Positions 18,022-25,701 of a stretch of DNA of 64,000 nt are shown in pieces (the stretch's first letter is position 1; the number at the start of each line of letters is the position of its first letter). Location: NCBI RefSeq assembly GCF_014534655.1, contig NZ_JACVVD010000018.1:1-64000 (forward strand), read 5' to 3'. Under the pieces are notes generated by a model that was given only the letters and a program-made list of their open reading frames with translations, did not search any database and had not been told where the DNA came from. This DNA is from Paenibacillus sedimenti. Lineage in GTDB: Bacteria; Bacillota; Bacilli; Paenibacillales; NBRC-103111. The translations under genes and the position numbers were made by a program.

Positions 18022-18762
18022 TTATTGCTGTTTTTCGTTCAAAATCGTCTCCGGATTTACCGCAGCGCCATCACTGCCTTGGCGGACTTCGAAGTGCAGG
18101 TGTACACCGTCTTCTTTTTCGAATTCGTTGCGTCCCGCTTTGGCGATCACATCGCCTTTTTTCACTTCAGCGCCTTTAGTCACCTTCACGTCAGCCAAGC
18201 TTTGATAGACGCTCACAAGACCGTTGCTGTGCGTAATCTCGACGAGATTACCGACAACCGGGTTCTGCTCGACAGCGGTCACTTTACCGCTCATCGCAGC
18301 CAATACTTCAAAGGCGGAACCATCTTTTGCTTTATAATCGATGGCCGTGTGCGGTGTCAATTGATCCCCGTATTGGATCATTGCCGCTTGCTTTGCTTCA
18401 TTCGATGCATTGGTGTCATAGAAGCCGATGGAAACGTCAACTTGCGACTTGTCTTTAAAAGGCAAGCCCATCGTTTCGGATTGTGCGGATACCGCTACCG
18501 AGTTGTCAGGAGCTTTGGTGCCGTCTGTCGCTTTCTCATTGCTGCTAACCTTAATACCCAGATCTTCTTGGCTGACTGTTTTTTTCCCGGCGTCCTGGTA
18601 CACCCACATTAAGGTTAAGATAATTGCCGCTGCTGCCATATACGTTGCTGGGAATACCCACTTCTTAGCAAGCAACCTCTTCCATGCAGATGTAGTGCTT
18701 TGTGCTCCTTGTGCAGTTTTAGGAGCTTCTTCCTTCTGAAAACCTTTGTTTTGATCATTCAT
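18022..18762 (-). CDS. spoIIQ: SpoIIQ-like M23/LytM-domain forespore membrane protein
   Basis: The product has 246 residues from the ATG at 18762, which follows GAGGTGATAACC; the longer frame to 18792 lacks such a site. It has a cytoplasmic N-terminus, one membrane segment (VFPATYMAAAAIILTLMWVY) and a C-terminal LytM domain. Zinc-ligand positions are kept: HTAID (H-x3-D) and HLHFEV (H-x-H). The usual catalytic His in a Y-x-H-L context reads VYQSL here, so that residue is replaced by Ser. SpoIIQ forms the forespore side of the SpoIIQ-SpoIIIAH channel. Position beside spoIID and spoIIID fits. Peptidase activity is doubtful. Confidence 0.88.
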   Translation of the reverse strand: MNDQNKGFQKEEAPKTAQGAQSTTSAWKRLLAKKWVFPATYMAAAAIILTLMWVYQDAGKKTVSQEDLGIKVSSNEKATDGTKAPDNSVAVSAQSETMGLPFKDKSQVDVSIGFYDTNASNEAKQAAMIQYGDQLTPHTAIDYKAKDGSAFEVLAAMSGKVTAVEQNPVVGNLVEITHSNGLVSVYQSLADVKVTKGAEVKKGDVIAKAGRNEFEKEDGVHLHFEVRQGSDGAAVNPETILNEKQQ

Positions 18763-18854
18763 GGTTATCACCTCATCAACCATTCTTGACACATTTAAAG
18801 GTTTTATACTTGAAGAAAGATATTTTTATAGAAACGGTAAAGATATAAATCTAA

Positions 18855-19023
18855 GTTTAAAAATTCCGCTTTCAGAACCGAGAAGGTTGAACGAATCTCG
18901 GAGAAGGAGGAACGGAGCGTAGAGATTTGCTACGTGAGTACCGGACTTCCCGAATTCGTTCAAGATTCGATGTCGAATCAGCTCCATGAAATACTTCGTT
19001 ATCAAAGTGGAATTTTAAAACAT
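18855..19023. repeat. Intergenic repeat with palindromic ends, copy 1
   Basis: The left end GTTTAAAAATTCC and the right end GGAATTTTAAAAC are inverted copies. Inside are CAGAACCGAGAAGGTTG, GAGAAGGAGGAACGGAGCG and GTACCGGACTTCCCG. The same blocks, in the same order, recur at 25032-25187 with paired changes in the arms (see findings). It is non-coding and lies between spoIID and spoIIQ. Confidence 0.8.
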
Positions 19024-19027
19024 CCTC

Positions 19028-20080
19028 TTAAGATTTTTTTATAAAAGGGGTTGCTTTTTCGATAGAGATGCCAGTGTAATAATAGGCTACGATCTGCTCG
19101 GCCGTTTTGCCTTCCTTCGCCATGCCATTGGCGCCCCATTGGCTGAGGCCGACGCCATGCCCGTATCCATAGGTAGTAAACTCTATCTGCTGAGGACCTT
19201 TCCACTTCCAGGAGAATTGAGAGGAAGCCAATCCCAGTTTCTCTCTTACTTCACGGCCGGAGAAGATTTTGCCGCCGATCGTCATGCTTTTAATGCGGCG
19301 GCCTGCCGACCACTCTATCACTTTCATTCCTTTCGAGCTTGTACTGACGGTGGCGATGCTGGTTACTCCCAGCTTTTGAAGCATGCTTTTGTAGCTGATT
19401 TGGATGGTTTCCTGATAACGCGGTGAAAGCTTTGCATCCCAAGGACTTGGCACACTGCGAAGATAGGGGATCTTGTATGGCCAGTAGTCTTCCGAGTTTT
19501 CGGTATACCCGTTGCTCGTGGAGAAAAAAGTGGCATTAATCGGCTGGTGCTGATAGGTGAGAATCATATCTTTCGTATCGTTTACCGCTCTATCGATTTT
19601 GGCCATGTTCGCTTCGTACATACTCTTGTCCCACTTATCGCGCAGCTCTTGCTCGCTGAGATAGGCTTGATGGGCCGTTGTATCTGTAACAAGCGCATCA
19701 TTGACAGGCATATTGCTGTAATCTTTCTCCAGCACTCTGCGCACTACATAGGTACGGGCGGCCATCGCCTGCGCTTTCAGCGCTTCCAGTTCGAACTCGA
19801 TCGGCATTTCAGCGGCAAGTACCCCCTTGACGTACAGCTCTAGCGGAACGGTCTCGACCATATTTTTCTTAGTTAAATATACAGGGATCATTAGACCTTG
19901 TTCCGTAGTTTGAGCAGCCAAATCGCTTCCGGTATGAACGGGGCTGTTGGTGTGCGGAATCTTCTTGACTAGCAACCCAGGGACAATGATAGTGACGCAG
20001 AGCATGGTCGACAAGCAAACAGCCATCCAGAGGATGACCCTAACATTCAGAGACTTCAGAGCCTTATTCTTCTTGTACAT
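19028..20080 (-). CDS. spoIID: Stage II sporulation lytic transglycosylase SpoIID
   Basis: The 350-residue protein has a short basic N-terminus and one membrane segment (VILWMAVCLSTMLCVTIIVP). The SpoIID/LytB domain then begins at about residue 75. The family core LAAEMPIEFELEALKAQAM contains the presumed catalytic Glu, and AARTYVVRRVLE plus the C-terminal YGYGHGVGLSQWGANG are diagnostic. SpoIID trims glycan strands during engulfment with SpoIIP and SpoIIM. It lies between murA and spoIIQ as in Bacillus. The start ATG follows TGGAGG. The 530-base gap upstream suggests its own mother-cell promoter, which I could not place. Confidence 0.95.
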   Translation of the reverse strand: MYKKNKALKSLNVRVILWMAVCLSTMLCVTIIVPGLLVKKIPHTNSPVHTGSDLAAQTTEQGLMIPVYLTKKNMVETVPLELYVKGVLAAEMPIEFELEALKAQAMAARTYVVRRVLEKDYSNMPVNDALVTDTTAHQAYLSEQELRDKWDKSMYEANMAKIDRAVNDTKDMILTYQHQPINATFFSTSNGYTENSEDYWPYKIPYLRSVPSPWDAKLSPRYQETIQISYKSMLQKLGVTSIATVSTSSKGMKVIEWSAGRRIKSMTIGGKIFSGREVREKLGLASSQFSWKWKGPQQIEFTTYGYGHGVGLSQWGANGMAKEGKTAEQIVAYYYTGISIEKATPFIKKS

Positions 20081-20573
20081 TGTCTAGTGCCTCCATAACC
20101 GCGGTTGCTAGCAGGTAGTTTAGCTATACCTTATGGTTATGTGAGGGATTACTAGATTAGAACTCGGAAGATGCCGGCCATTAATCGCTAGGCAATAAAC
20201 GTTTTCATAATTAATTGCAAGATCGCATTGGATTAAAATCCAATGAAATGCGTTCAGACCACGCCTTTGTGAAAAGTCTCATTTCAAAAAAAACGGCTTT
20301 TCATGTTGTTAATTTTGCTTATACAGCCTCTTCCGTCCATTTATTTGCATGTAGTGCCGGTAATCGAGCATAAATTGGGGAAATCCTTGTAGATAGCTGA
20401 ATTAGCGGCACTATTGGTAGTTTTTTCACATTTCTAACATGATTTGCTCTAAAAACAGGCACTTTTTGCCGGAAAAATTTATCTGAGCACCTACAAAACT
20501 AACCTGCGCAAGGTTATGAATAACTCATCACTTACACGTAAATCGGCATGTTGCATAATCCCGGGCAAAAAAA
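20081..20573. other. Gene-free region between murA and spoIID with two dyads
   Basis: No credible gene is seen on either strand. Two inverted repeats stand out. A perfect CATTGGATT/AATCCAATG with a 2-base loop is at 20226-20245. TAGTGCCGGTAAT (20352-20364) is opposed by ATTAGCGGCACTA (20401-20413). The spoIID promoter should lie near its right-hand start, but I cannot name its boxes with confidence. Confidence 0.5.
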
Positions 20574-20597
20574 AGCCGGCCCCCTAAGGAACCGGCT
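20574..20597 (-). terminator. Rho-independent terminator after murA
   Basis: On the minus strand the stem AGCCGG/CCGGCT (extended by CC/GG pairs) is followed by TTTTTTTT. It lies 14 bases beyond the murA stop. Confidence 0.9.
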
Positions 20598-20610
20598 TCG
20601 GTTTCTAAAC

Positions 20611-21930
20611 TTATGCTAACGTCGGCTGGATGTTGAAAAAGCCCATGTCAACCACTTCTTCCTCTACTTCTTTGGGTACTACGCGATGAATATCCGCTCC
20701 CAATTCGCGGAGGACGTCCGTAATGTCGACATACCCTCGGTCAATGTGATGGACGCCGGTGATCTCGGTTTCACCATCGGCCGCTAGTGCGGCTAGAATG
20801 AGCGCCGCTCCTGCACGCAGGTCGGTTGCGCATACTTTAGCGCCTTGCAGCTTCGCATTACCGCTGACGATAGCCGTGCGGCCATCGACTTTGATTTGTG
20901 CATTCATGTTCGCGAACTCTTCCACGTGCATGAAGCGATTCTCGAACACGGTCTCAGTCACGAGGCTCGTGCCATCCGCTACCATCAGCAGCGCCATCAT
21001 CTGCGACTGCATGTCGGTCGGGAAGCCCGGGTATGGCAGCGTCTTCACGTCCACGGCACGGAGCGGTCCCGACGCGCAGACGCGAATGCCGTTCTCATCT
21101 TCCTCGATGAGGACGCCCATTTCTTGCATTTTCGAAATTACTGGTCTGAGATGATCTCCTATTGCGCCCTCCATGTACAGATCGCTTCCCGTAATGGCTG
21201 CCGCAATCATGTATGTACCCGCTTCAATCCGATCCGGAATAACCGTATGTACGACCCCTCGGAGCTTCTCTACGCCTTCTATGCGGATAACGCCTGTTCC
21301 TGCGCCACGAATAACTGCACCCATCGCATTCAAGTAATTGGCCAAATCGACAATTTCCGGCTCTTTGGCTGCATTCTCGATGATCGTTGTACCTTCGGCT
21401 AACGTGGCCGCCATCATAATATTCTCGGTTGCCCCGACACTAGCTACGTCCAAATAAATTTTGGCGCCTTTCAGGCGGCCTTTAATCTTAGCTTCAATAT
21501 ATCCTTGTCCCAGCTCGATGTCAGCGCCCATAGCTTCGAAGCCTTTGAGATGCTGATCGATCGGCCTTGTACCGATGGCACAACCGCCTGGAAGGGAAAT
21601 TCTCGCCTGCCCTAATCTCGCTAAGAGCGGGCCCATCACGAGGAAGGATGCTCTCATTTTGCGGACAAGATCATAAGAAGCTTCGCAAGTGGCGATTTGC
21701 TGAGCGCGAACACGTATCACCTGTCGATTATATTCCACTTCAATTCCTAAACTCTGCAGTACTTTATTGATGACTAGTACATCGTCAAGGGGAGGCGCAT
21801 CATGGATGACACTTTCACCTTCCGCCCCCAGAATGGAAGCTGCAATAATCGGCAGAACCGCATTCTTCGCTCCGTTGATCTTCACATTCCCAGCTAACTT
21901 TCGGCCACCGCGGACGATAATTTTGCTCAT
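20611..21930 (-). CDS. murA: UDP-N-acetylglucosamine 1-carboxyvinyltransferase MurA
   Basis: The roughly 439-residue enzyme catalyses the first committed step of peptidoglycan synthesis (enolpyruvyl transfer from PEP to UDP-GlcNAc). Lys-Asn of GAKNAVLP are at residues 22-23. The active-site Cys, the fosfomycin target, is in [10 protein letters not shown] (about 117). [16 protein letters not shown] and [13 protein letters not shown] are further signatures. The ATG at 21930 has better spacing to GGAGG than the adjacent ATG at 21933. It lies between ywzB and spoIID as in Bacillus murAA. Cytosolic and intact. Confidence 0.96.
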   Translation of the reverse strand: MSKIIVRGGRKLAGNVKINGAKNAVLPIIAASILGAEGESVIHDAPPLDDVLVINKVLQSLGIEVEYNRQVIRVRAQQIATCEASYDLVRKMRASFLVMGPLLARLGQARISLPGGCAIGTRPIDQHLKGFEAMGADIELGQGYIEAKIKGRLKGAKIYLDVASVGATENIMMAATLAEGTTIIENAAKEPEIVDLANYLNAMGAVIRGAGTGVIRIEGVEKLRGVVHTVIPDRIEAGTYMIAAAITGSDLYMEGAIGDHLRPVISKMQEMGVLIEEDENGIRVCASGPLRAVDVKTLPYPGFPTDMQSQMMALLMVADGTSLVTETVFENRFMHVEEFANMNAQIKVDGRTAIVSGNAKLQGAKVCATDLRAGAALILAALAADGETEITGVHHIDRGYVDITDVLRELGADIHRVVPKEVEEEVVDMGFFNIQPTLA

Positions 21931-22158
21931 CATGGTCCCTCCGCGAACTTATTTTGAATAATACTGTAGTTTCCTGTCGATCTTACGCATTACACATTTC
22001 CTAAGTTTATCATTTCACCCTATATTGGACAACTGTGTTCTTTTGGCATTTCGATTGCCAACCATAGAGTTCGGATAGCGTTTCATTTTTTGATCCGTTC
22101 TATTATCCATTGTTGACAAGAAAACTGCGCATTATTCGAAAAAGTTGATTAAATGAAA

Positions 22159-22188
22159 GTTTCAAAAGTCCGCTTTGGCTTTTTAAAC
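22159..22188. repeat. Short derivative of the palindromic-ended repeat
   Basis: The left part GTTTCAAAAGTCCGCTTT closely resembles the left end of the 25032 copy (GTTTAAAAAGTTCGCTTT). It is joined directly to GGCTTTTTAAAC, which resembles that copy's right end. The whole interior is missing. It lies just after the ywzB stop codon and might also act as a weak terminator. Confidence 0.45.
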
Positions 22189-22193
22189 ATCCT

Positions 22194-22454
22194 TCAGAAC
22201 ATTTTGCTGAAGCCCATGGAGAGTCCTAGATATTGGATAAAAAAGCTTGCAACCAGGTTGCCTAGAGCAATGGAGAGCAATATTTGCAGCATAATGGCTT
22301 GCGCGCCTTTGGGCATTTTGAGCAGCACATCAAAGCGGAACGACTGCAAAGCCCACCAAGCGAGACCAATGCACAGGATATAGACTACAATGTTGACCAT
22401 ATTCATCATCGACGCATATTGGGCCGCTTCACTCCATTTATCTGTATCCGTCAT
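22194..22454 (-). CDS. ywzB: DUF1146 family small membrane protein (YwzB)
   Basis: The 86-residue protein has two membrane segments (VNIVVYILCIGLAWWALQSF and LQILLSIALGNLVASFFIQY). Between them is the conserved FDVLLKMPKGAQA-type loop typical of DUF1146. In Bacillus subtilis ywzB also precedes murAA. The function is unknown. The Met at residue 16 or 17 could be the real start, because the family is usually slightly shorter; I see no decisive ribosome site for either. Confidence 0.85.
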   Translation of the reverse strand: MTDTDKWSEAAQYASMMNMVNIVVYILCIGLAWWALQSFRFDVLLKMPKGAQAIMLQILLSIALGNLVASFFIQYLGLSMGFSKMF

Positions 22455-22471
22455 ATAAACGCCCTCCCGCT

Positions 22472-25000
22472 TTATCGATTGAGTACTTTCGCCAGCATCG
22501 TTACGAACTCAGCGCGCGTTGCCTCCGCATCGGGACGGAACGTGCCGTCCGGGTAACCGCTGATCCAGCCGTCCGCCCACATTTGCTTGAGGATGCCGAT
22601 GCCCCAATAGGATTCATCGACATCGTTAAACGGCGAATTACCGCGTCGCTTACCGGTCATATTCATGCTGCGGGCCAGCATCTGCGTCATTTCCATTCGC
22701 GTTAGCGTGCGATCCGGGCCGAATGTACCGTCGGGGTAACCATCTATAAGGCCGGCCTGCACCCCTTTGGCCACGTTATCATAAGCCCAATGCGAGGAGG
22801 TAAGATCGCTGAATCGCAGCTGCCTTAGTTTAGAAAGCTTCAGAGCTCTCGTCAAAACTGTTGCCGCTTCCGCACGGGTAATGGAGCGGTCTGGAGCAAA
22901 CCGATAGTTGCCGTACCCGCTGATAATTTCTTGCTGAGTGAGCTTGCTGATCGCATCAACCGCCCAATGGCCGTCGATATCGATAAATCCGCTGACCAGC
23001 GGATAGCTGCCCGCCTTCAATTGATACATCTGGCTTAAAAACCATTTGTCAGCTTGAAGTTTAATATAATATGTGCCTTGATCCAGAGCTTTCTCCATGA
23101 AAAGAGAATCTGCTCCATATTGACTTTTATAAAAGCCTTGCTCTTTCAAAGAACTATCGTATAAGGTCGCAAACAACGTACGCGCCGAAGGAATGTTCGT
23201 TAAGCTCACTTGAGCAAGTCCGTCTTTATTCATCCGGAATTCGAACCAGTCCACGTCGTCGTTTTTGTGAAACAAGCCCTCATATTCAGAGAACATGCCG
23301 ACAAAAGTGGCTTGATACGATTTATCGTTAGGCTCATTCGGATCGATCAGTTTCGGGTTGTATTCAATCACAAGCGCATACTCGCCCGTGATCGGTTCTG
23401 AGTAGTCCTTAATGTTACTAACGCGAATATAATACTGGCCGGGCAAAAGCTCCATCAAGGAGCTGATTTCCGTCGTGCCGTCTCCGGACTGGTCGATGGT
23501 TACCCCCTTCTCCCCTTCCTTTTGGAGGAAGATCACAGGGTCAATCCGGGCCGTATCCACTGATAAACGCAAGCGCATCGTACCTGACTTCTCAATAGGA
23601 AGGACAAACCAGTCCAGGTCGCCTTTCTTATGAAAAGTACCACGGATCGTCTGACTACGGTCCGGCAGTGCAAAAGCTTTATACTGCTTATCATTATTTT
23701 CGAACGGATCTTGATAAATGAGGAAGTCCGTACTCAGGGAGTAACTCAAGGACGTTTTCCGCGTACGGTCTACCGATTGCAGCTGGATATAGGTACGGCC
23801 TTTGCGTACTGGAAAAGTGAAGGTTTGGCCGGCATCCGCTGCACCTCCCGAAGTATACGTCTCTCCGGAGTCCACCCGAACTCGGATTCCAGAGCTGTCA
23901 CCGCTGCGCAGCAAGAGCGCGATCGCCCCATCGTAAGCCGCATCAATCGCATACCAATCCTGATCCTGAGCGGAGCTCAGCGTCGCATGAATGGAAGCAT
24001 GAACAGGAAGCTTCGCCGCTTTATCCTGCCGATTGTTCGGCTCGAAGCGGTCCTCCGTGTATGGCTGCGTGAGCGCTTGATCAACGCGCAACAAGCCGTA
24101 GCCCGTCTTCGCGTCCCAGCCCGCAATTTCCAAATCTTCCGCTGTCTGCTTCAGCAAATCACGCACTTGGTAAGCATGCATACCAGGGTATTTTGCCCAC
24201 ACCAGCGCAGCTGCAGCCGCTACCTGAGGAGCTGCCATAGAGCTGCCGTCCTGATACTGATAGCCGCCTCCAAGCGAAGTCGTATAAACGTCCCATGGCG
24301 CCATAAGATCGAGCTCAGGACCCGAATTCGAGCGGGAATCGGCATGCTTATCGGGCGTAACGCCACCGACGGCGAGAACAGTTGGATACGCCGCAGGATA
24401 TTTGACGCTAGTTCCTTCATTCCCCACCGCCGCCACCAGCAGCACATCGTGATCTTCGGCATACTGTACGATGTTGGCCAAATAATCGGAATACTTGTTC
24501 AACCCAAGCGAAAGGACAACGATTTTCGCGCCATGATCCACCGCGTATCGAATCCCTTCGCCAAGCTTCGCTTCGCCGCCTGTGCCATCAGCCTCCAAGG
24601 CTTTGATCGGCATGATTTTCGCATTAGGCGCGATGCCCGTAATCCCTTTATCGTTATTCATCGTCGCTGCAATAACGCCAGCTACGTTCGTTCCATGTCC
24701 GTTATCATCACTGGGCTTCTTCCCGGATTGAAGGAGGTTCGTACCTTCAACGAAGTTGCCTGCCAAATCAGGATGCGTCAGATCCACGCCGGTATCCACA
24801 ACGGCGACGACCATTGACGTCTTTGCATCGCCTGCGGCAGCCCAAGCTTCGTTTATATGAATCATATCCAAATAGACTTGTTTCACCCTCATCGGGTCGG
24901 TCGATTGCGGATATGCCGCTTCTGCTTTTGGTACCATCCCTGCAAGTTCCACAACCAGCGCCAATAAAGCAATGAGCAATAGATGTCGAGTCAGTTTCAT
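22472..25000 (-). CDS. Secreted subtilisin-family (S8) protease with C-terminal SLH domains
   Basis: The 842-residue protein has a signal peptide (LLLIALLALVVELAGMVPKA, cleavage near AEA) and an S8 peptidase domain (about 30-325). Its triad is Asp69 (VVDTGVD), His102 (NGHGTNVAG) and Ser254 (GSSMAAPQ), with oxyanion Asn194 (AVGNEG). Two or three PPC-type beta modules follow (FEPNNRQDKAA, FENNDKQYKAF, NEPNDKSYQAT). Three SLH repeats close the chain at about 650-842 (IDGHWAVDAISKLTQQEI; HWAYDNVAKGVQAGLIDGYP; YWGIGILKQMWADGWISGYP). It is a wall-anchored protease, possibly for nutrition or surface processing. It lies 18 bases upstream of ywzB on the same strand. Confidence 0.93.
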   Translation of the reverse strand: MKLTRHLLLIALLALVVELAGMVPKAEAAYPQSTDPMRVKQVYLDMIHINEAWAAAGDAKTSMVVAVVDTGVDLTHPDLAGNFVEGTNLLQSGKKPSDDNGHGTNVAGVIAATMNNDKGITGIAPNAKIMPIKALEADGTGGEAKLGEGIRYAVDHGAKIVVLSLGLNKYSDYLANIVQYAEDHDVLLVAAVGNEGTSVKYPAAYPTVLAVGGVTPDKHADSRSNSGPELDLMAPWDVYTTSLGGGYQYQDGSSMAAPQVAAAAALVWAKYPGMHAYQVRDLLKQTAEDLEIAGWDAKTGYGLLRVDQALTQPYTEDRFEPNNRQDKAAKLPVHASIHATLSSAQDQDWYAIDAAYDGAIALLLRSGDSSGIRVRVDSGETYTSGGAADAGQTFTFPVRKGRTYIQLQSVDRTRKTSLSYSLSTDFLIYQDPFENNDKQYKAFALPDRSQTIRGTFHKKGDLDWFVLPIEKSGTMRLRLSVDTARIDPVIFLQKEGEKGVTIDQSGDGTTEISSLMELLPGQYYIRVSNIKDYSEPITGEYALVIEYNPKLIDPNEPNDKSYQATFVGMFSEYEGLFHKNDDVDWFEFRMNKDGLAQVSLTNIPSARTLFATLYDSSLKEQGFYKSQYGADSLFMEKALDQGTYYIKLQADKWFLSQMYQLKAGSYPLVSGFIDIDGHWAVDAISKLTQQEIISGYGNYRFAPDRSITRAEAATVLTRALKLSKLRQLRFSDLTSSHWAYDNVAKGVQAGLIDGYPDGTFGPDRTLTRMEMTQMLARSMNMTGKRRGNSPFNDVDESYWGIGILKQMWADGWISGYPDGTFRPDAEATRAEFVTMLAKVLNR

Positions 25001-25031
25001 GAAATCACAGGCTTTCTTATATAAAATTCGT

Positions 25032-25187
25032 GTTTAAAAAGTTCGCTTTCAGAACCGAGAAGGTTGGACGTTACCCGGAGAAGGAGGAACGGAGCGAGAT
25101 GTGAGTACCGGACTTCCCGGGTTCGTTCAAGATTCGATGCCGAGATGCTCCCAGAATAACTTCGTTATCAAAATGAACTTTTTAAAC
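25032..25187. repeat. Intergenic repeat with palindromic ends, copy 2
   Basis: The left end GTTTAAAAAGTTC is matched by the inverted right end GAACTTTTTAAAC. The internal blocks CAGAACCGAGAAGGTTGG, GGAGAAGGAGGAACGGAGCG, GAGTACCGGACTTCCCGG and GTTCAAGATTCGATG are shared with 18855-19023. An inner pair ACCCGG/CCGGGT replaces TCTCGG/CCGAAT of copy 1, so pairing is kept. It lies between the S8 protease gene and the nuo operon terminator. Confidence 0.8.
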
Positions 25188-25654
25188 AACCTCTGAAGAA
25201 TGGTCTTTAAGACATTCTCTATCTATACCACAATCCCTGCCTACTTGATATATATAACGGATGATCGTCGCAAAAAGTTCAGATGTTGCGCAAAAAAAAT
25301 ACGCCTGACCAAAAAACGAACAACAAAATGATTTAACTCGTTACCCTCGTGTAAATTTGCAATGGTTTGCCGGATTAATTGGCAAGTTCACATCTTGTCT
25401 GAAGACATATCCAAGTGACGCAGGAATTGAGCATATCATTACTAAAGTCCGGAATAACACAATAGCATATAAGATACATCCACCAAAACAATTTGGAGTC
25501 CGATTTTACAAAATTGCAGCTTGGTTTGTGCAAGAGGATGTTCGATGAGCGCATGATAAGCTTGCAAAATCGAACTCCAACCACTAACTTCATTCACCAC
25601 GTTTTTGCAATTCGGCGAATTCGAACTGCGATAAACGCAATCTACGCAAAAAAA
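25188..25654. other. Gene-free region with an inverted repeat, upstream of the SLH protease
   Basis: No credible coding sequence is seen. An imperfect inverted repeat pairs TTGGAGTCCGATTTTACA (25493-25510) with TGCAAAATCGAACTCCAA (about 25563-25580) across some 50 bases. It may be another small intergenic element. The region also contains the upstream side of the protease gene; no clear promoter was found. Confidence 0.4.
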
Positions 25655-25684
25655 CCTTCCCCCACGTTATTACGCGGGAAAAGG
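25655..25684 (-). terminator. Rho-independent terminator of the nuo operon
   Basis: On the minus strand CCTTTTCCCGCG pairs over all 12 positions (three G-T pairs) with CGTGGGGGAAGG around a 6-base loop, followed by TTTTTTT. It lies just after the nuoN stop codon. Confidence 0.92.
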
Positions 25685-25701
25685 CTTTTTCAGAAGGTCT
25701 T

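Noticed and set aside
23630-24817. 395-residue plus-strand open frame opposite the S8 protease
   Set aside because: Antisense shadow of a protease with an intact catalytic triad; Arg/Ile-rich and without family motifs.
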